Shown here: one piece after another, positions 1-12,099 of the stretch | Layout: each line of letters opens with the position of its first letter | Numbering within the stretch: the first letter of the stretch is position 1 | Made by a program: the position numbers and the translations under genes | NCBI GenBank assembly: GCA_021442155.1 | Contig: CM038229.1 | Coordinates: forward strand, 73,924,443-73,988,442 | DNA: 64,000 bases | Direction: 5' to 3' | Source: Cymbidium sinense | Taxonomy: Eukaryota > Streptophyta > Magnoliopsida > Asparagales > Orchidaceae | Notes under the pieces: generated by a model | What the model saw: only the letters and a program-made list of their open reading frames with translations | The model's database searches: none | Told to the model about the DNA's origin: nothing

Positions 1-1642
1 AGCCCCATGTATGGATAATAAATCTTACCTAACACTCATAACTTTAACCATTTGCAAAATAGTATGAAAGCTCTTATAATGCAAAGCTTGCGCCTACTCA
101 AGGAAAACTATTGTTTTTTTCTCTACCCCAAAGGTGGTATTTATAATTAGAGGGAAGAAGAAGAGTTACTTTTTTGTATAATTTTTTAATTTTTTTATTT
201 TTTATTTTTTGGTATTTCATAGCCATTAATGGTCAAAAATGGTTGAAGACCTTTATTTTGAAAAAAAGTCAAAGCACCCTGCCAACCGTCTAGTTAACTT
301 GGTTCTACCTTCTCAATTTTGAGGCCGATTATAGTCCAATATGGACATTTTTGGGTATTTTGGAATAAATTTTGATATTTTCAAACCCCATCAAAATACA
401 AGTTATGACTACATGACCCATGATTATGTCTTCATGGTAATGTTTTCTTGTATGGAAAAAATTTAGATTTTTGAGATGAACTATTTTCTTATGGAAGATT
501 GTTGTCTAAAAATAAGGGGAGCAGAGGAAGCATAAAAAAATCATCAAGCAAGAGCGAATCTTGGTGCAAGTATATAAATAAAAAAAATTTAGAATCTACT
601 TTAGTGCCATCCAAATTCATCTTTATCAAATTTGCAATAAAAGAAAGTTTCAAGACCAATGACATCAATGTGTCTTCATCTAAGTTCAAATAAGTCTATA
701 TCAAGCACTCAAAGCATAGTTAAAAACTTATGACCCTATTTGAAGAACAAAATGATTGTTCAGATAGTCAAAATAATTATAATATCACACTAAAAATTAT
801 AAATAATTCCTTATTTTATTAAAAATATTTGAAATTATATCAAGCATAAATAAGTGTATAATTTTGATGCTCTTCTAGATGATTAATGCTGAACATTATC
901 GCCTAGTTGTTGTCACCCAATTGTGAGAATGTCATGACATTGCCACTTAATTATTATTTCAACATTGATCATCTATATTAGACTATAGTTAACAATAATA
1001 ATAATAACATTAATATTATTATTATCTAATAAGCAAATTTTAATTAATCTATTATTAGCACAAAAGTTAACTCCCATTTTATCTCATTGGAAAGAAAAGT
1101 AAGAATTAGCTCTAATCCTTAGATTCAATATTTCATTGATCCTTCAATCGTTGACCTATCTCTTTTTTTTTTTGTTCAACAAGCTTAAAAGAAAATGTCA
1201 AACATATAAACGTGGACTCACCGTCATGAATCTAACGATGAATAGCAAATTTGACTGCTGCTCCAATGTCACAGGAGAAGAACTACGTACGTAATAAACA
1301 CAAAAAGCCAAATAATTCATTTCTTAATAAGGTCCATTTAGCCAGCGTAGGTGAAATAATAATAAATATATAGTGGTCAAACAATTAGAATCAATGCAAG
1401 TTTTAAAAGGCGTGTTGAATGAAATTCAAAGGAAAACGTGTTAGTAGCTGCATATTTCTATGTTTAGCTTTGAGATTCATAAAATATTATTTTAAAGTAA
1501 TTTTTAAAGTAAACATAATGATTTTAAACTGAAAAAAAAAATCATCTTCAAACATGAATCTCACTTCCTATTCAGTCTTTTTATCGAATATACAATTTGT
1601 AGTCAAATGAGACTAATGTGAATATATTCGGTTGATTGACCG

Positions 1643-1706
<64 letters not shown>

Positions 1707-2100
1707 GAATTATCTATTTAATTCTATTAGGTTTTTTTAGAGTCTTTTAATTAACTAATTGGATATTTAAAAATATTCTGAAAATATAATTAAAAATCAT
1801 ATTGATATTTTTTACAATAGAGTCAAAACCAATCAAATAAGATCATTTCAATTCTATTTATTTGATTTTGTCCAAATAATACTTCACCTTAACTCTAATC
1901 CATAATATAGGAAAAAAATAATTTTAGTAATTACAACTTCATTAATGATTATGGGGTCAATTAAATATTAATGTTGTAGCATGATTGGCATATTGAGTGT
2001 CACTATTGAACGACCTTTATCAATTCGATGATCTAAATTGCTATTATTAATCTATTTCTTATAATGTGCATGAATAATTTATAAATATTAGTAAGATCAT
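1..2100. other. AT-rich intergenic or ancient repeat DNA, no gene seen
   Basis: No reading frame longer than about 65 codons and no retroelement motif was recognised on either strand. The stretch contains poly-T and poly-A runs and a long TA microsatellite (listed separately). It is most simply old, unrecognisable transposon DNA upstream of the protease fragment of element 1. The 5' LTR and gag of element 1 would be expected here if it were complete, but none was found. Confidence 0.6.
1645..1703. repeat. (TA)n microsatellite
   Basis: Uninterrupted TA dinucleotides of about 29 units, read directly from the sequence. Confidence 0.97.
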
Positions 2101-2879
2101 AATAATTACATATCATCAGCTACAAGTCAAAAGCCATAGTGCTCCCCAAGGAATACTTAGTAGAACAACCCTTTGGTTCCATTAAAATAATCTCTAGGGA
2201 GACAATTGATCATCTCAAGACAATGAAGGTTGGAATATCTCCCTATCTCGTACCTCTAAAAAGATCATCTCTAAAATCAAGAAACTTTCTTTGTAGGTGC
2301 CTGACTTAGCTCAGACCTCCAACACCATAGAAGATTTGGGTTATGAAGGACTAACTTCGGAGGATAGAAACCTGGCGGCGGCGTCCACTTACCCAAAATA
2401 GTTCCATAGCATTTGTCGAGTCCAACATTCTCTCTTTTCTTGAAGAATGGGGGAGCATTTTACTTGACTTGTACCTCTTAAATTGAATAAATCAATGAAG
2501 AATTTACAATCTACGATGATAAGACTTTGATAGCTCCCTCATCACAATCTAATAATTTGAATGATCAATTCCATTGAAATAGATTACTTTCTTGATCTCT
2601 CACAAGAGGATTTGGAGTGACTTCAATGATAATAAATAGGTCATTAAGTTTCTGAGTAGGAAAAGTTCTACCTCCTCACAAGATGCCTCAGATTTGGATA
2701 TTTCTAGTGAGTATCCTCCAAAGTTATTTACAATGTATTGGCACATCTTAGAAATTATCTTTAAGCTAAGAATATACAATGCTCTTATTTTATCCAAAGA
2801 AATAAGGGAGTCATTAATCAAAATTGCTTGACCTAAGATATGCTTGGCTTGGTTGTTGTTGATTGATCATGGAGAAGAT

Positions 2880-3410
2880 GCATGCTTTTCAAAAGAAATC
2901 CAAGGAGTCACCTTCTCATATGAAGACCTACTACTATAGATAATAGAGCACAACCATCCCCTTACATTATAGTGGATCTTTGCAAGTTTAGGCTATCCAG
3001 AGTGTTGGTTTGATCCTGCATTAGTGAATATTATGAGTTTAAGAACCCTTGCCTACTTGAGGATTGACATCTCTAAACTTCAATCTGAAAAGATGATGTT
3101 AAAAGGATTTAATGAACAAGGTGAGGCCTAGGCTCCATAATGTTTTCATTAGAGATAGGTAATTGGAAGATTAAGGTCAAGTTTCATATAATAGACTCAG
3201 ATATATCCTTCAATGCTTTGCTTAGGAGATCTTAGATTCATGAGAACAACATGGTTCCAACCTTTTTACATCAGTGCATCAAGTTCATCAGGGATGAGAT
3301 TGAATATTGTGTCAAAGGGGATCTCAAGTCATTCGCAGTACATGAGGTCTAGATTTATGAGGATGCAGCCTATTATCTCCCTAAGAAATAAAATATTTTC
3401 TCTCGTGAAC
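2880..3410 (+). pseudogene. Retropepsin-like protease region of a Tat-type gag-pol (element 1)
   Basis: This codes for the aspartic-protease-like part of a plant Ty3/gypsy polyprotein. Near 2905 a frame reads VTFSYEDLLL, followed by the NHPL motif typical of the protease start. Near 3010 it reads WFDPALVNIMSLRTL, where the family has D(T/P)G(A/S) followed by VN(I/L). At 3181-3290 it reads FHIIDSDISFNALL, IHENN and LHQCIKF, which matches the conserved end of this protease (FHVID...LLGRPW...STLHQC). The Trp of GRPW is a TAG stop and a second TAG follows HEV. The catalytic triplet is DPA instead of DTG or DPG, and frames shift between segments, so this is a dead copy. It ends at the minus-oriented LTR A (3570). 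The 2100-2880 stretch upstream shows partial open frames but no motif I recognise. Confidence 0.8.
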
Positions 3411-3420
3411 TTAACCAAAA

Positions 3421-3500
3421 TGAAAAAGGAAAAAAAAAGAAAAGAAAAAGACATAAAAGAAAAATAAAAAAAAAGAAAAAAAAAAAAAGAAGAAAGGGGA
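3421..3500 (+). repeat. Purine-rich (A/G) low-complexity tract
   Basis: About 80 nt of nearly pure A and G just downstream of the protease motifs of element 1. It creates artificial Lys/Glu-rich frames on the plus strand and Phe-rich frames on the minus strand. It probably marks the low-complexity linker after the protease, expanded by slippage. Confidence 0.85.
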
Positions 3501-3761
3501 GGAAATAGAGCGAGATTATATTCCACCCAGAGTTCATCACTCCATTCAAACAGGTGGGTAGGATGACCCTATGGTGTTTATTTTCGGATGCATTGGGTGG
3601 ACACCACATAGATCGTAAAGGGTACTTATTGAAGTGATCAGGTATGACATTGAGGTATGATTTACTATCTTGAAAGATAAAGACATCACCCTACATTGGA
3701 CCTTATCACCTAATAAGGACTCCTAAGGCATGATGGGTCTTCAAATATACTAGGAATTTTT

Positions 3762-3841
3762 CCCTACTCTACATGGAAAAGTAAAGTAGGGTATATTTTA
3801 AGCTGGGTTCTTAAGTTCTCTATGGAGGCAAGCCTCCATAG
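3762..3841 (-). promoter_or_regulatory. Twin inverted repeats near the 3' end of LTR A
   Basis: Hairpin 1 has perfect 10-bp arms, CTATGGAGGC (3820-3829) and GCCTCCATAG (3832-3841), separated by 2 nt. Hairpin 2 has arms CCCTACTCTAC (3762-3772) and GTAAAGTAGGG (3781-3791) with one mismatch. Equivalent pairs occur in LTR D, and hairpin 2 is also clear in B. A role as an RNA structure in the R/U5 part of the LTR is inference. Confidence 0.7.
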
Positions 3842-5026
3842 TTAATTACATCCTAAGAAAATATAGATTCCATCAGAATACTCTTGATTAAGGTAGGCAA
3901 TTATTGTCTCAAAATATTTGAAGTTTAAGACTATCAATAAATTGACTATTTTAGAAAATCAAAAGGGATGGACAAAGTGGAAAGACTTATTTTGGAAGCT
4001 AAAAGAAAGATAAGAAGGGAATGCTCATGATACTAGACTTAGTGAGCATTCCAATCTATTCTATGGTGAGGCTTTACATATTTGAGAGTGAAGAGATTTT
4101 TTTTCTGAGCAGTAATTTTATTAGATTATTAGGGCTTATACTCCCTTAACACAAGATTGTAAAAATGCATAAGAAGTGAGAATTTATGCTTGTAGCCCGA
4201 AGGAAACTAACAACCTTGAATCCTAAATCTATGAAGCTTTAGCACATGCTAAAGCATGACCTAAATCTAAGCGAAAGGTGGACACAAGGGTTTATCTCTA
4301 CAAGAGAGAATGAACTCATCTGAGTCTTGGACTTACAACTTACTAGTGGTCTTAACACCTCCTGATTCAAAACTATGCGTCAATCTTATTAATTTGTAAG
4401 ATGGTTAAGCTTATTATTTAATTAGAAAGAGACTAAAATCTAAACCCACTCCCTAAGAGACTAGATAATGAGTGGTATGAGCATATGACTTAACCTACAA
4501 ATGCAAAACTTCTTTAAATTTTATTTCATTTTGACTCATTCATTTGGACAAAGACTTGAGATTTCTTTATGCCTAAATACATGATGAAAGTTAATTGTTG
4601 GCTAAATCAAAGAGAGAGCTTTGCAGAGGGGTTGCTCACATGGGTTAAGTGGTCCATATAATATAAGGATGAAGGCCCTCATTTTTTAGCAAGAGTGATA
4701 GAAGATGCATGCATGATGTGAGACATATAACATATAGATATGGGGTTGCTAAATCTTTTAATTATCATGACTATATCCTAGGCTTTATGATAAAGTTATG
4801 AGTTATTTAAATCTTTATTTTTGAGTTATTAGTTGGGTAAACAAAATTATTTTTTTCCAAAGAGCCTACCATATCCAGGTCTCACATTAAAACATTAAAC
4901 ATTAAGGAACTATGAAAAGGAGGCAATACTATTGTGCAATCTAAATAAATCATCAATCAATTTTATAGACTACTGCAAAATAATAAGATGCGATGGTCGT
5001 AATATACATCCGAAAAGAGAAAAGAT

Positions 5027-5050
5027 GGGTAGCTGAGCTCTACCCTTATA
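5027..5050 (-). promoter_or_regulatory. TATA-like block with hairpin, LTR A
   Basis: On the minus strand the sequence reads TATAAGGG, then arms GGGTAG and CTACCC (5027-5032 and 5040-5045), which are perfect in this copy. The block is conserved at the same relative place in LTRs B, C and D, so it is the best candidate for a core promoter or the transcript start. No transcript evidence exists here. Confidence 0.4.
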
Positions 5051-5265
5051 CAACCTAAAGTATGAAAGAATAATTCTTATAATTAGAATGAATACATGTT
5101 ATGGGGGTCTTCATTCCCCACTCTTTCATCTTGATGTCTTCATTCTTGTTTCCTTTGATTTGATTTGCTCCTTCTTTGATTTGGTTATATTTGCTTAATA
5201 GGCATCATAGGGCACCTTAGGACAAAGCCTTCTAGCCACTACTCATCCTAATCTCCCATAGCTAA

Positions 5266-5270
<5 letters not shown>

Positions 5271-5315
<45 letters not shown>
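5271..5315. repeat. (TA)n microsatellite inside LTR A
   Basis: About 22 TA units. The other LTR copies lack it at this place, so it arose or expanded after insertion. Confidence 0.95.
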
Positions 5316-5319
<4 letters not shown>

Positions 5320-6239
5320 AATAAATCTTACTACGTGCAAAATAGAGATAGACACCAAACACATACAATCCCAAGTAGTTATATTATATTTTGGACTTAG
5401 CACCCCACACATGGGTAACCACCCTACTTTGATTATGCTTAGGGTTCAAGCAACCTACAAAGAGAATATCCATATTTATTTTAAGCCACCCCTTAAGCAT
5501 AACCACCCCACATCCCCAACCCAATTCTAAGACATGATTAGCTGGCCTTAACAACTACTTTACGAAGCATACACCCTAAGATCTAGTCTAAAATATTACA
5601 TCACAAAATAAAACATACATCATAACATACACCACCCTATTTAGAGCTAGAGGTGGTGACTTAGTTCTAATGTGTGTGCTAGGGCTTTATGTGGTATGCC
5701 TAACTAAGTATTATAGTTATGTTTTCTAAGTGTGAAAGAATTTAATTTAGCATAAGGGTTGGTTTCATTTCAAGTTGTCTAATTGGTTTGTGAATTTTAA
5801 TTTGTGTTTTACTTGGTCTCATTTGACTTATCCTTAGCATCTAAGTGTTGTAATGTAAAGTGGCTTAGCTTCTTTCATCCCTACCTTAAGTCATTTTCTA
5901 AAGCACATTAATTTAGTTTGGTTCTCTTTAGTGAATGGCTTATTAAATATTTACATTAATCCTAAGTTTAGGTAAACTTTAAGTAACTCTATTCAATATG
6001 AAAGACATCTTAAGCTTAATATAATTGAATTACTATCACATATCACATGTTGAATCATTCTTTTCCATTACTTATAACATGCATATGATGCAATCCTTAA
6101 TGTATCTATACATGCAAAATATTTTGGCACACTTAAATGATAATGGATGCATATGTTTGAAAGTTGTATTTCACTTGATTGACTTATTTATATATGTAAA
6201 TTAAAGCTCTATCCAAATTCTAATACAAATATACATAGG

Positions 6240-6880
6240 AAAGAAATTAAATGAGTATGTGTTATTGTTAACTAGGGAATTAAGGTAATCAAATGACCTC
6301 TTTGGGAAACTTAAAACCTCATATTCTTGGGATATTCAGACTATATACCCATTATTATTCAAACCCATGTAAATCTATATATAAATCATAAGGAAAGAAA
6401 ACACTAATTTACATGTAATGTATTTTTAATGACTTAGGTGATTATGGATGTATGTATTTTTAATAATAAAGGAGGATTTTCACCTTTTAATTAAGCACAC
6501 ATACGCATGTCTAAAGTATGTAATCAAGTACGTGCCTTTATTAATCACAGAAGTGAGATAATCAAATAACCTCTTTGGGGCTACTTAAAGCCTCGTACTC
6601 CCAGAATGTCCAGACTAAACACTTGCTATCTTAAATACATGTAAATGTATACACAATTATAAGGATGAAAATTATGCAAAAATGTATTTTCTTTAGTTGA
6701 ATTATTTATGCATATGGATTAGAGCTCAATATAAATTATAATACCAAATATATATAAGAATGAAATCAAATAAGTACATGTCATTAACTAGGAAGTGAGA
6801 TAATCAAATGACATCCTTGGGGATATTTAGAATCTCATTTCTTGGGATGTCTAGACTATATATTTATTAACATTTAAACT
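6240..6880 (-). repeat. Tandem block of about 245-265 bp (3 copies) inside LTR A
   Basis: The phrase (minus strand) of a CTGG/CTGA-type motif, then an AGGCTTTAAG-like run and GAGGT(C/T)..TGATTA recurs at about 6290, 6550 and 6800. LTRs B and D contain two units of the same block. Copies are degenerate. Confidence 0.65.
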
Positions 6881-9399
6881 AATGTAAATTTATATGAATT
6901 GTAAGAAAGAGAGCATCACTTTATATTATTAGACAATAAGCACATGCAAATTCTATATATTTATAACTATCATCACTCTAAATGTTATTATTAATTTAAA
7001 ATTTTTTTTTAAAATAAATAAATTTGGGTTTAATAGTTATAATAGCCACACATATAATAAGTTAAATCAACTCATGCAAGCTTACATAAATAAATTCCAT
7101 TTGACTCATTTAAATTTGGAAAAGATGCATGAAACCACATGACATACCACATTTAAAGTGATTGGAAAAGAATAACTAAACATAAACACATGGTTCATTC
7201 AAATACATTAATTCCTAAGGACAATTATATTAAATAAAATTACTTATGGAGAACTAAAGCTTCTTATTAATTTGGTTTTAGAATTGAGTTGATTTAAAGG
7301 GGAGAGTGATTATTTACTATTTTAATCCCATTTCCAAGTTGGTGATCTTAATTAGTTTAAGAAAGATAATTAGATAGATTTTATGAAATAATTAAGTTGA
7401 ATCATTAAATAAATCATTTATTACCCTTTCCTATGCTTCTTTAATTTGATTAATCATTTAATCATGAGCCTCAAATGATATGAACATGTAAAAAAATAAA
7501 ATTGCAATGCTCCTAAGGACCTAATGCAATTAGCTCATAATTAAAGATTAATTAAGTTAAATAATCTAATTAAGTACTTTTATGATTTTTTCACACTTAT
7601 GGGTTAATCATAATTTCTTTAGGGGTCTTTATATGATTAAACACATAAAGAGGAACCCTTAATTTCAATGTTAGTGGTTTGCATTTTAATTTGATTTATT
7701 TTAGACATTTAATTAATTAATTAAGCACTTAATGAATTTTCATATTAATTATCCCTTTTAAAATGAAATGAATTTGGGAAAGATAGTAAGAAAGGGGTCC
7801 TAAACACTCTCCCTCTTCAATTCACTATCAATTGTAGATTAATGTGTTTTAATTAGTTAAACTTTACTATTTAGAATATTAATTAACCATTAATTTGATT
7901 AAGGAATAATTAAGATGTAAATTATATTCCTCTAGTTACCTAGGTAATAAACTCCGAAACAAATCATGGGAGGTAGAGATCATCCCATTGAATGAACATA
8001 CAAAATTTGAAATCATTTGTCCAAGTAATTAGACTTAATTAAGATAATTAAGTTTACATTTAAACCCTTACTAAGCCTTAATTAGTACTCAAAACCAAAT
8101 GGAAATAATTTTAATTAATTCTCCTTTATTTTATCTTTAAAATGAGTATTTATTTATCTTTTTCTGATTTTCTATAATTTGTTATGATTTTTCAAAGTTT
8201 CAGTCATTAAATTCAATTATTAAGCCTTAATTAAGCCTAATCCCATCAGCGCCATGCGGAGCATTGATGTGGCATGCTTTCCACATGGCACCATGGGATT
8301 GGTTATTTAAAATTATCTAGTCAACGCTGACATGGTAGTGGATGCGCTTTTGTCCCCACCACTGATCTAGATCGGATGATAGAGATTAATATCATGGTTC
8401 ATAAAAATTAAAATAGGATTAAATATAATGGGAGATCATGACCATCTATTCAAATCACATGAAATAGACGGTGGATGATCTACTGTCTCTCACATGATGA
8501 AAGAAGGACACGCGTCCTCCACCAAATCATCATGACCTCATTGGCAGATCGATCCCACACCTTAAGGAGGAAGATCTAAGAATCTAATAGCTAGATTCAC
8601 ATGAAATTCACATTATCTTCAAAAGGACCAAAAAATATTGGAACATTTTAATTTAATGGAATACAGTATTTGGAGCTCAAGACCAATGGTGAATGGAGGT
8701 AGATTTTCCTTGATGAGGCGAGGCCCTATTGAGAATATGGTGTGAAGCCTCCCCACCGATTGCTCTGTGGACCAAGCACTGCTGCAATGCTCACTAGAGT
8801 TGGTCGAGTAGGTACATTCAGTGCTCAAATCGCTCAGGGGAGGATTCATTTCACCTTGTAAAAGCTTGGTGAACGTGTGGGAAGAGTTAATTGAAGTGCG
8901 GTTGAGTTTTAGTGGAGATGGTTGGAGCTAAGCCTTGGTTTGGCTTGGTTCCATCATCTCCGGTGATGGGTAACTTAGAAAACTCAAGAAAGTGCTATAG
9001 TGGCTAGTCTTAGTGTGTTGGGAGTGAGTTTAATTGCTTTGGTTGGATGATGGGGTATATCCCTCCTCCCTTGGATCGGATGGCTTTGATTTCTTCTGCC
9101 ATTTTTGACCATCTAGTCAACAAGTGGCTGGAGGAGATAAAATATAGTGAGGTGGCTCAGTTTGGTTGGAGGAAGGTCTGTTGGGGCTGCCATGAGATGT
9201 CTCTATCTCATTTGGGTTGAGCTAATGAGGGGAGGTGGGTTAACTCACCTCCCCTTGACCAAGGGCTAACCTAACCCTTTTGGGTCAGGTTAGCCACTTA
9301 GCTAAGAGTCTACTCTTGGTTTTGGGTGGCTGCCAAGTGCAAAAGAGAGTGGTTAGTTCCTAATTTTGGATTTTGTCATATATGGGAGGCTTTACCCAT

Positions 9400-10800
9400 T
9401 GGATAATGGGTCAAACTGGGCCTAAATTAGGTTGGTTTGATTTAGGCTAACCTAAGGTGAGCCAAGGATGGGTCATGCCAAATTTCATTGGGTTTGGGTT
9501 TGGTTTGAGTGCATTTGGCTCAATTTGACCCATGTAGGTCAAATTGGGCTAGGTTGGGTCGAACCAAGGCTTGGGTCAAGTTCAATGAGTATTTGGAATG
9601 TTTTGGTGTAATTGGTTTGGTTTAATTTGGCTTGGATTTAGATTTGACCCATTTAAGTTCATATGGGTTAAATAGGCCAAGTTAACCAATTTGACCAAAT
9701 TGGCTAGATTGGCTTGGGCTAAGCCTAGTTCATGTTCAAATGGTTAAATGAAGATGATTGTAGGCTTTGGTTTGATTCAATTTGGATTTGGTTTTGATTT
9801 AGGCCAAATTAACCCTTTATCAAATTGGGCTAAATAGGTCAATTGGGTTTAACTAGTCAAATTGGGTTTCAATCAAGGCTTTGATCATGTTCAATGATCA
9901 ATTTGGAATGAACTTGAGCCATTGGTTGCAATCAATTTGGGTTATATCTTGATTTGACTCAATTTGGTCTTATAGGTCAAATTGGGTCAACTTGGGTCAA
10001 AAGGCCAATTGTATTAAGTTTGGCTCAATTGATAGTCAAGTCATGTTCAAGGATTAATCTTAGGTTAATGTGAATCATTAGTTTCAATTAATTTGGCTTA
10101 GGATGAAATTTGGCTAATTTGGCTCATGTAGGTCAAGTGGGTTGACTTGGTTTGACCTAATTTATTATGATAAATCAAAGATGATCAACAATCATTATAG
10201 GGATTTTGGTTGGTTTGATTTAATCCAATTTGGGTTGGATTAAAATTGGCTCAAATGGGTCCTTTAGGTCACTTTGATGAGCCTAAATAGATCAATTGGC
10301 TAGATTGAGGTTTGATTTGAGTTTAGTTGAGTTTGAATATTGATTTGGAATTAGTTTATAGTTTTGATTGAAGATTTGGGTTTGAATAATTTTGGTTCAT
10401 TTAGGTATTTTTTAAGTGAGTTAACTTGGTTTGATTAGATTGGTTTTGGTTTGATTGGATGTGATTGTGATTATAGATTTTGTTTTATTGTAATTGGATT
10501 AACTCATGAGAAGATAAATTAAGCTTGAATTGGATTCATGAGATTTGGCTAAGTCCACAGGATTAAATTATAGGTCTTAGGAAGGTTTGTGTTATGGATT
10601 TGATTTGAAATTGATTTGGAGGCTTGAATTTGATTATTGATCTTGGTATGTTGATTGAAGGGTTGCATTGGTTTTGAGAAAATTGATTGAGTTTGGTTTT
10701 GATTGAAGGAATTTTGGCTAAGTCCATAGGATTGAATCATAGGACATAGGAAAGGTTGATTTGATTTGAAATTCAATTGGATTTGAGTTATGTGGATTTG
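9400..10800 (-). repeat. Degenerate ~155-bp tandem array inside LTR A
   Basis: Minus-strand counterpart of the CAATTTGACCCAA-rich array of LTRs B and D. A recurring 'ttggtt..aatcaatttgg' phrase lies at about 9596, 9750, 9912, 10075 and 10205, spaced about 130-163 bp. The stretch is strongly strand-asymmetric (G and T rich on the plus strand). Confidence 0.6.
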
Positions 10801-11071
10801 AGGTTGGATTGAATTTGGATTTGTTGAATTGAGGTTTGGCTTGAGCTAATGAGGTAGGCATGGATTTGATTGAGCTAAAGGATAGGTAGTTCACCCCAAT
10901 CCTTAAAGCATGATCTAAACCATATGGCTAATCCTGCTAAGTCTCTAGGCTTTGGTTAAATGTTCACTTAATTACTAGAAGTGTCTTATGATTAAAGAGC
11001 CCTTAGTGACTAGAAGACCCCTAGACCTATGATGAAAAGATTGAATCCTCACTCCAAAAGTGAGGTCAATA

Positions 11072-11966
11072 GACTTGATCCCACCAGGATGAGAAAGAGA
11101 TAAGCCCAGAGGGAGTCCTAGAGTTGGTAGACCTCCATACCTACCACTGACCAGAAGATTCATTCCAGTATCCAGGAGTATACCTGCCATCTACATAGAT
11201 TTATAATCTAGTTCAGAGGATGAATCCTATATAGTGGGCACACCAACTACCTCTCTATGTTAGCAAACCCCATTGGAGGTGACACTAGGATAGTGATGAA
11301 GACTAAATCCCCAAGAAAATCATTAGTGTATCTGAGTCCTCTTTATGTAAAACTATCAAACATCATGTAAGCACCTTAGCTTAAAACCCACTTTTGTAAC
11401 AAAAAGTTAAGGGTTCGGTAGTTAAGGAAGCTCCCAAAATATATATAAATGCTAAGACTTAGAGGTTTTATCTAGGAGTAGCATCCTCAAGCCAAGAAGT
11501 TGATGTAAAGTTTGAGGATGAATCATTCAAAGAGTTAATAAAATCATCATTTGATTGATACTCATCTTATGTTTTAAATTTAGCAAAGAAAGGTTTAATT
11601 CCATATGCATGGTCTAGGCATAGGTTAGAGTGCTTTGAAAGCTATGGAAAAACAAATGTAAAACTTTCAATCAAGACCTGGAATAGGCTTCGACATAGTA
11701 GACCAAGTAGACGATGATGATTACTGCTTAGTCATCACCAATCATCTAGAATCTGATAGGTTCTTCTCAAATAAAATTAACTCATATGAAGAGGTGTGTT
11801 TAAAAACTTCAGATGATCTAGATAATCTTCAAGTCAATGATGCACCCTCAGAATTTGAAGAAGAAATTAAATTAACCATCGACAAGTTCAAAAAAATTAA
11901 CTTGGGCATTGAAGACAATCCACACCAAACATACATCAGTTCCTTGTTAAATGAATCTAAAACCAA
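11072..11966 (+). pseudogene. Protease-to-RT linker of element 1 pol
   Basis: Plus-strand remnant of the polyprotein between protease and RT. The clearest part is an open frame from 11794 reading SDDLDNLQVNDAPSEFEEEI and NLGIEDNPHQTYISSLLNES. This resembles the acidic '(L/N)LG.E.NP...YIS..L' stretch that precedes RT in Tat-type pol. The sequence before 11790 has several stops but keeps the orientation. Normally 'EYKDVFAW' and RT would follow; instead LTR B starts at about 11967. LTR A lies immediately to the left. The segment is thus an 895-bp island of pol between two inverted LTRs. No enzymatic activity can be expected. Confidence 0.6.
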
Positions 11967-12099
11967 TGGATTTCCCTAGTCATAGGACACTTCTAGTGAT
12001 TAGGAGAAAACTAAAACCAAGCCTAGAGACTTAAGAAGGCAAACCCCAAGCTTAGGTCATACCCTAAGGTAAATAGGTTCTATCTATCCTATGGCCTAA

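Larger units (their letters stand above)
3570..11071 (-). mobile_element. LTR copy A: giant (7.5 kb) solo LTR, minus orientation, inserted in element 1
   Basis: In minus orientation the sequence matches LTRs B, C and D along their length: start block (TGTTGACC-like, here TATTGACC, ending at 11071), short-period TTGACCCAA-type array (9.4-10.8 kb), mid GC-richer block (8.2-9.3 kb), duplicated AGTATATAGTCT-type block (6.2-6.9 kb), TATA-like block (5.03-5.05 kb), twin inverted repeats (3762-3841) and terminal ACACCATA at 3570. The flanks gaccc (3565-3569) and gactt (11072-11076) look like a 5-bp target duplication differing by two C-to-T changes. It interrupts element 1 between protease and RT linker. 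No internal retroelement sequence accompanies it, so it is a solo LTR. It has no coding capacity that I could see. Confidence 0.85.

Noticed and set aside
3329..3609. Phe-rich minus frames and Lys-rich plus frame around 3.4-3.5 kb
   Set aside because: Products of the A/G low-complexity tract. Only the plus-strand protease text up to about 3400 has family resemblance.
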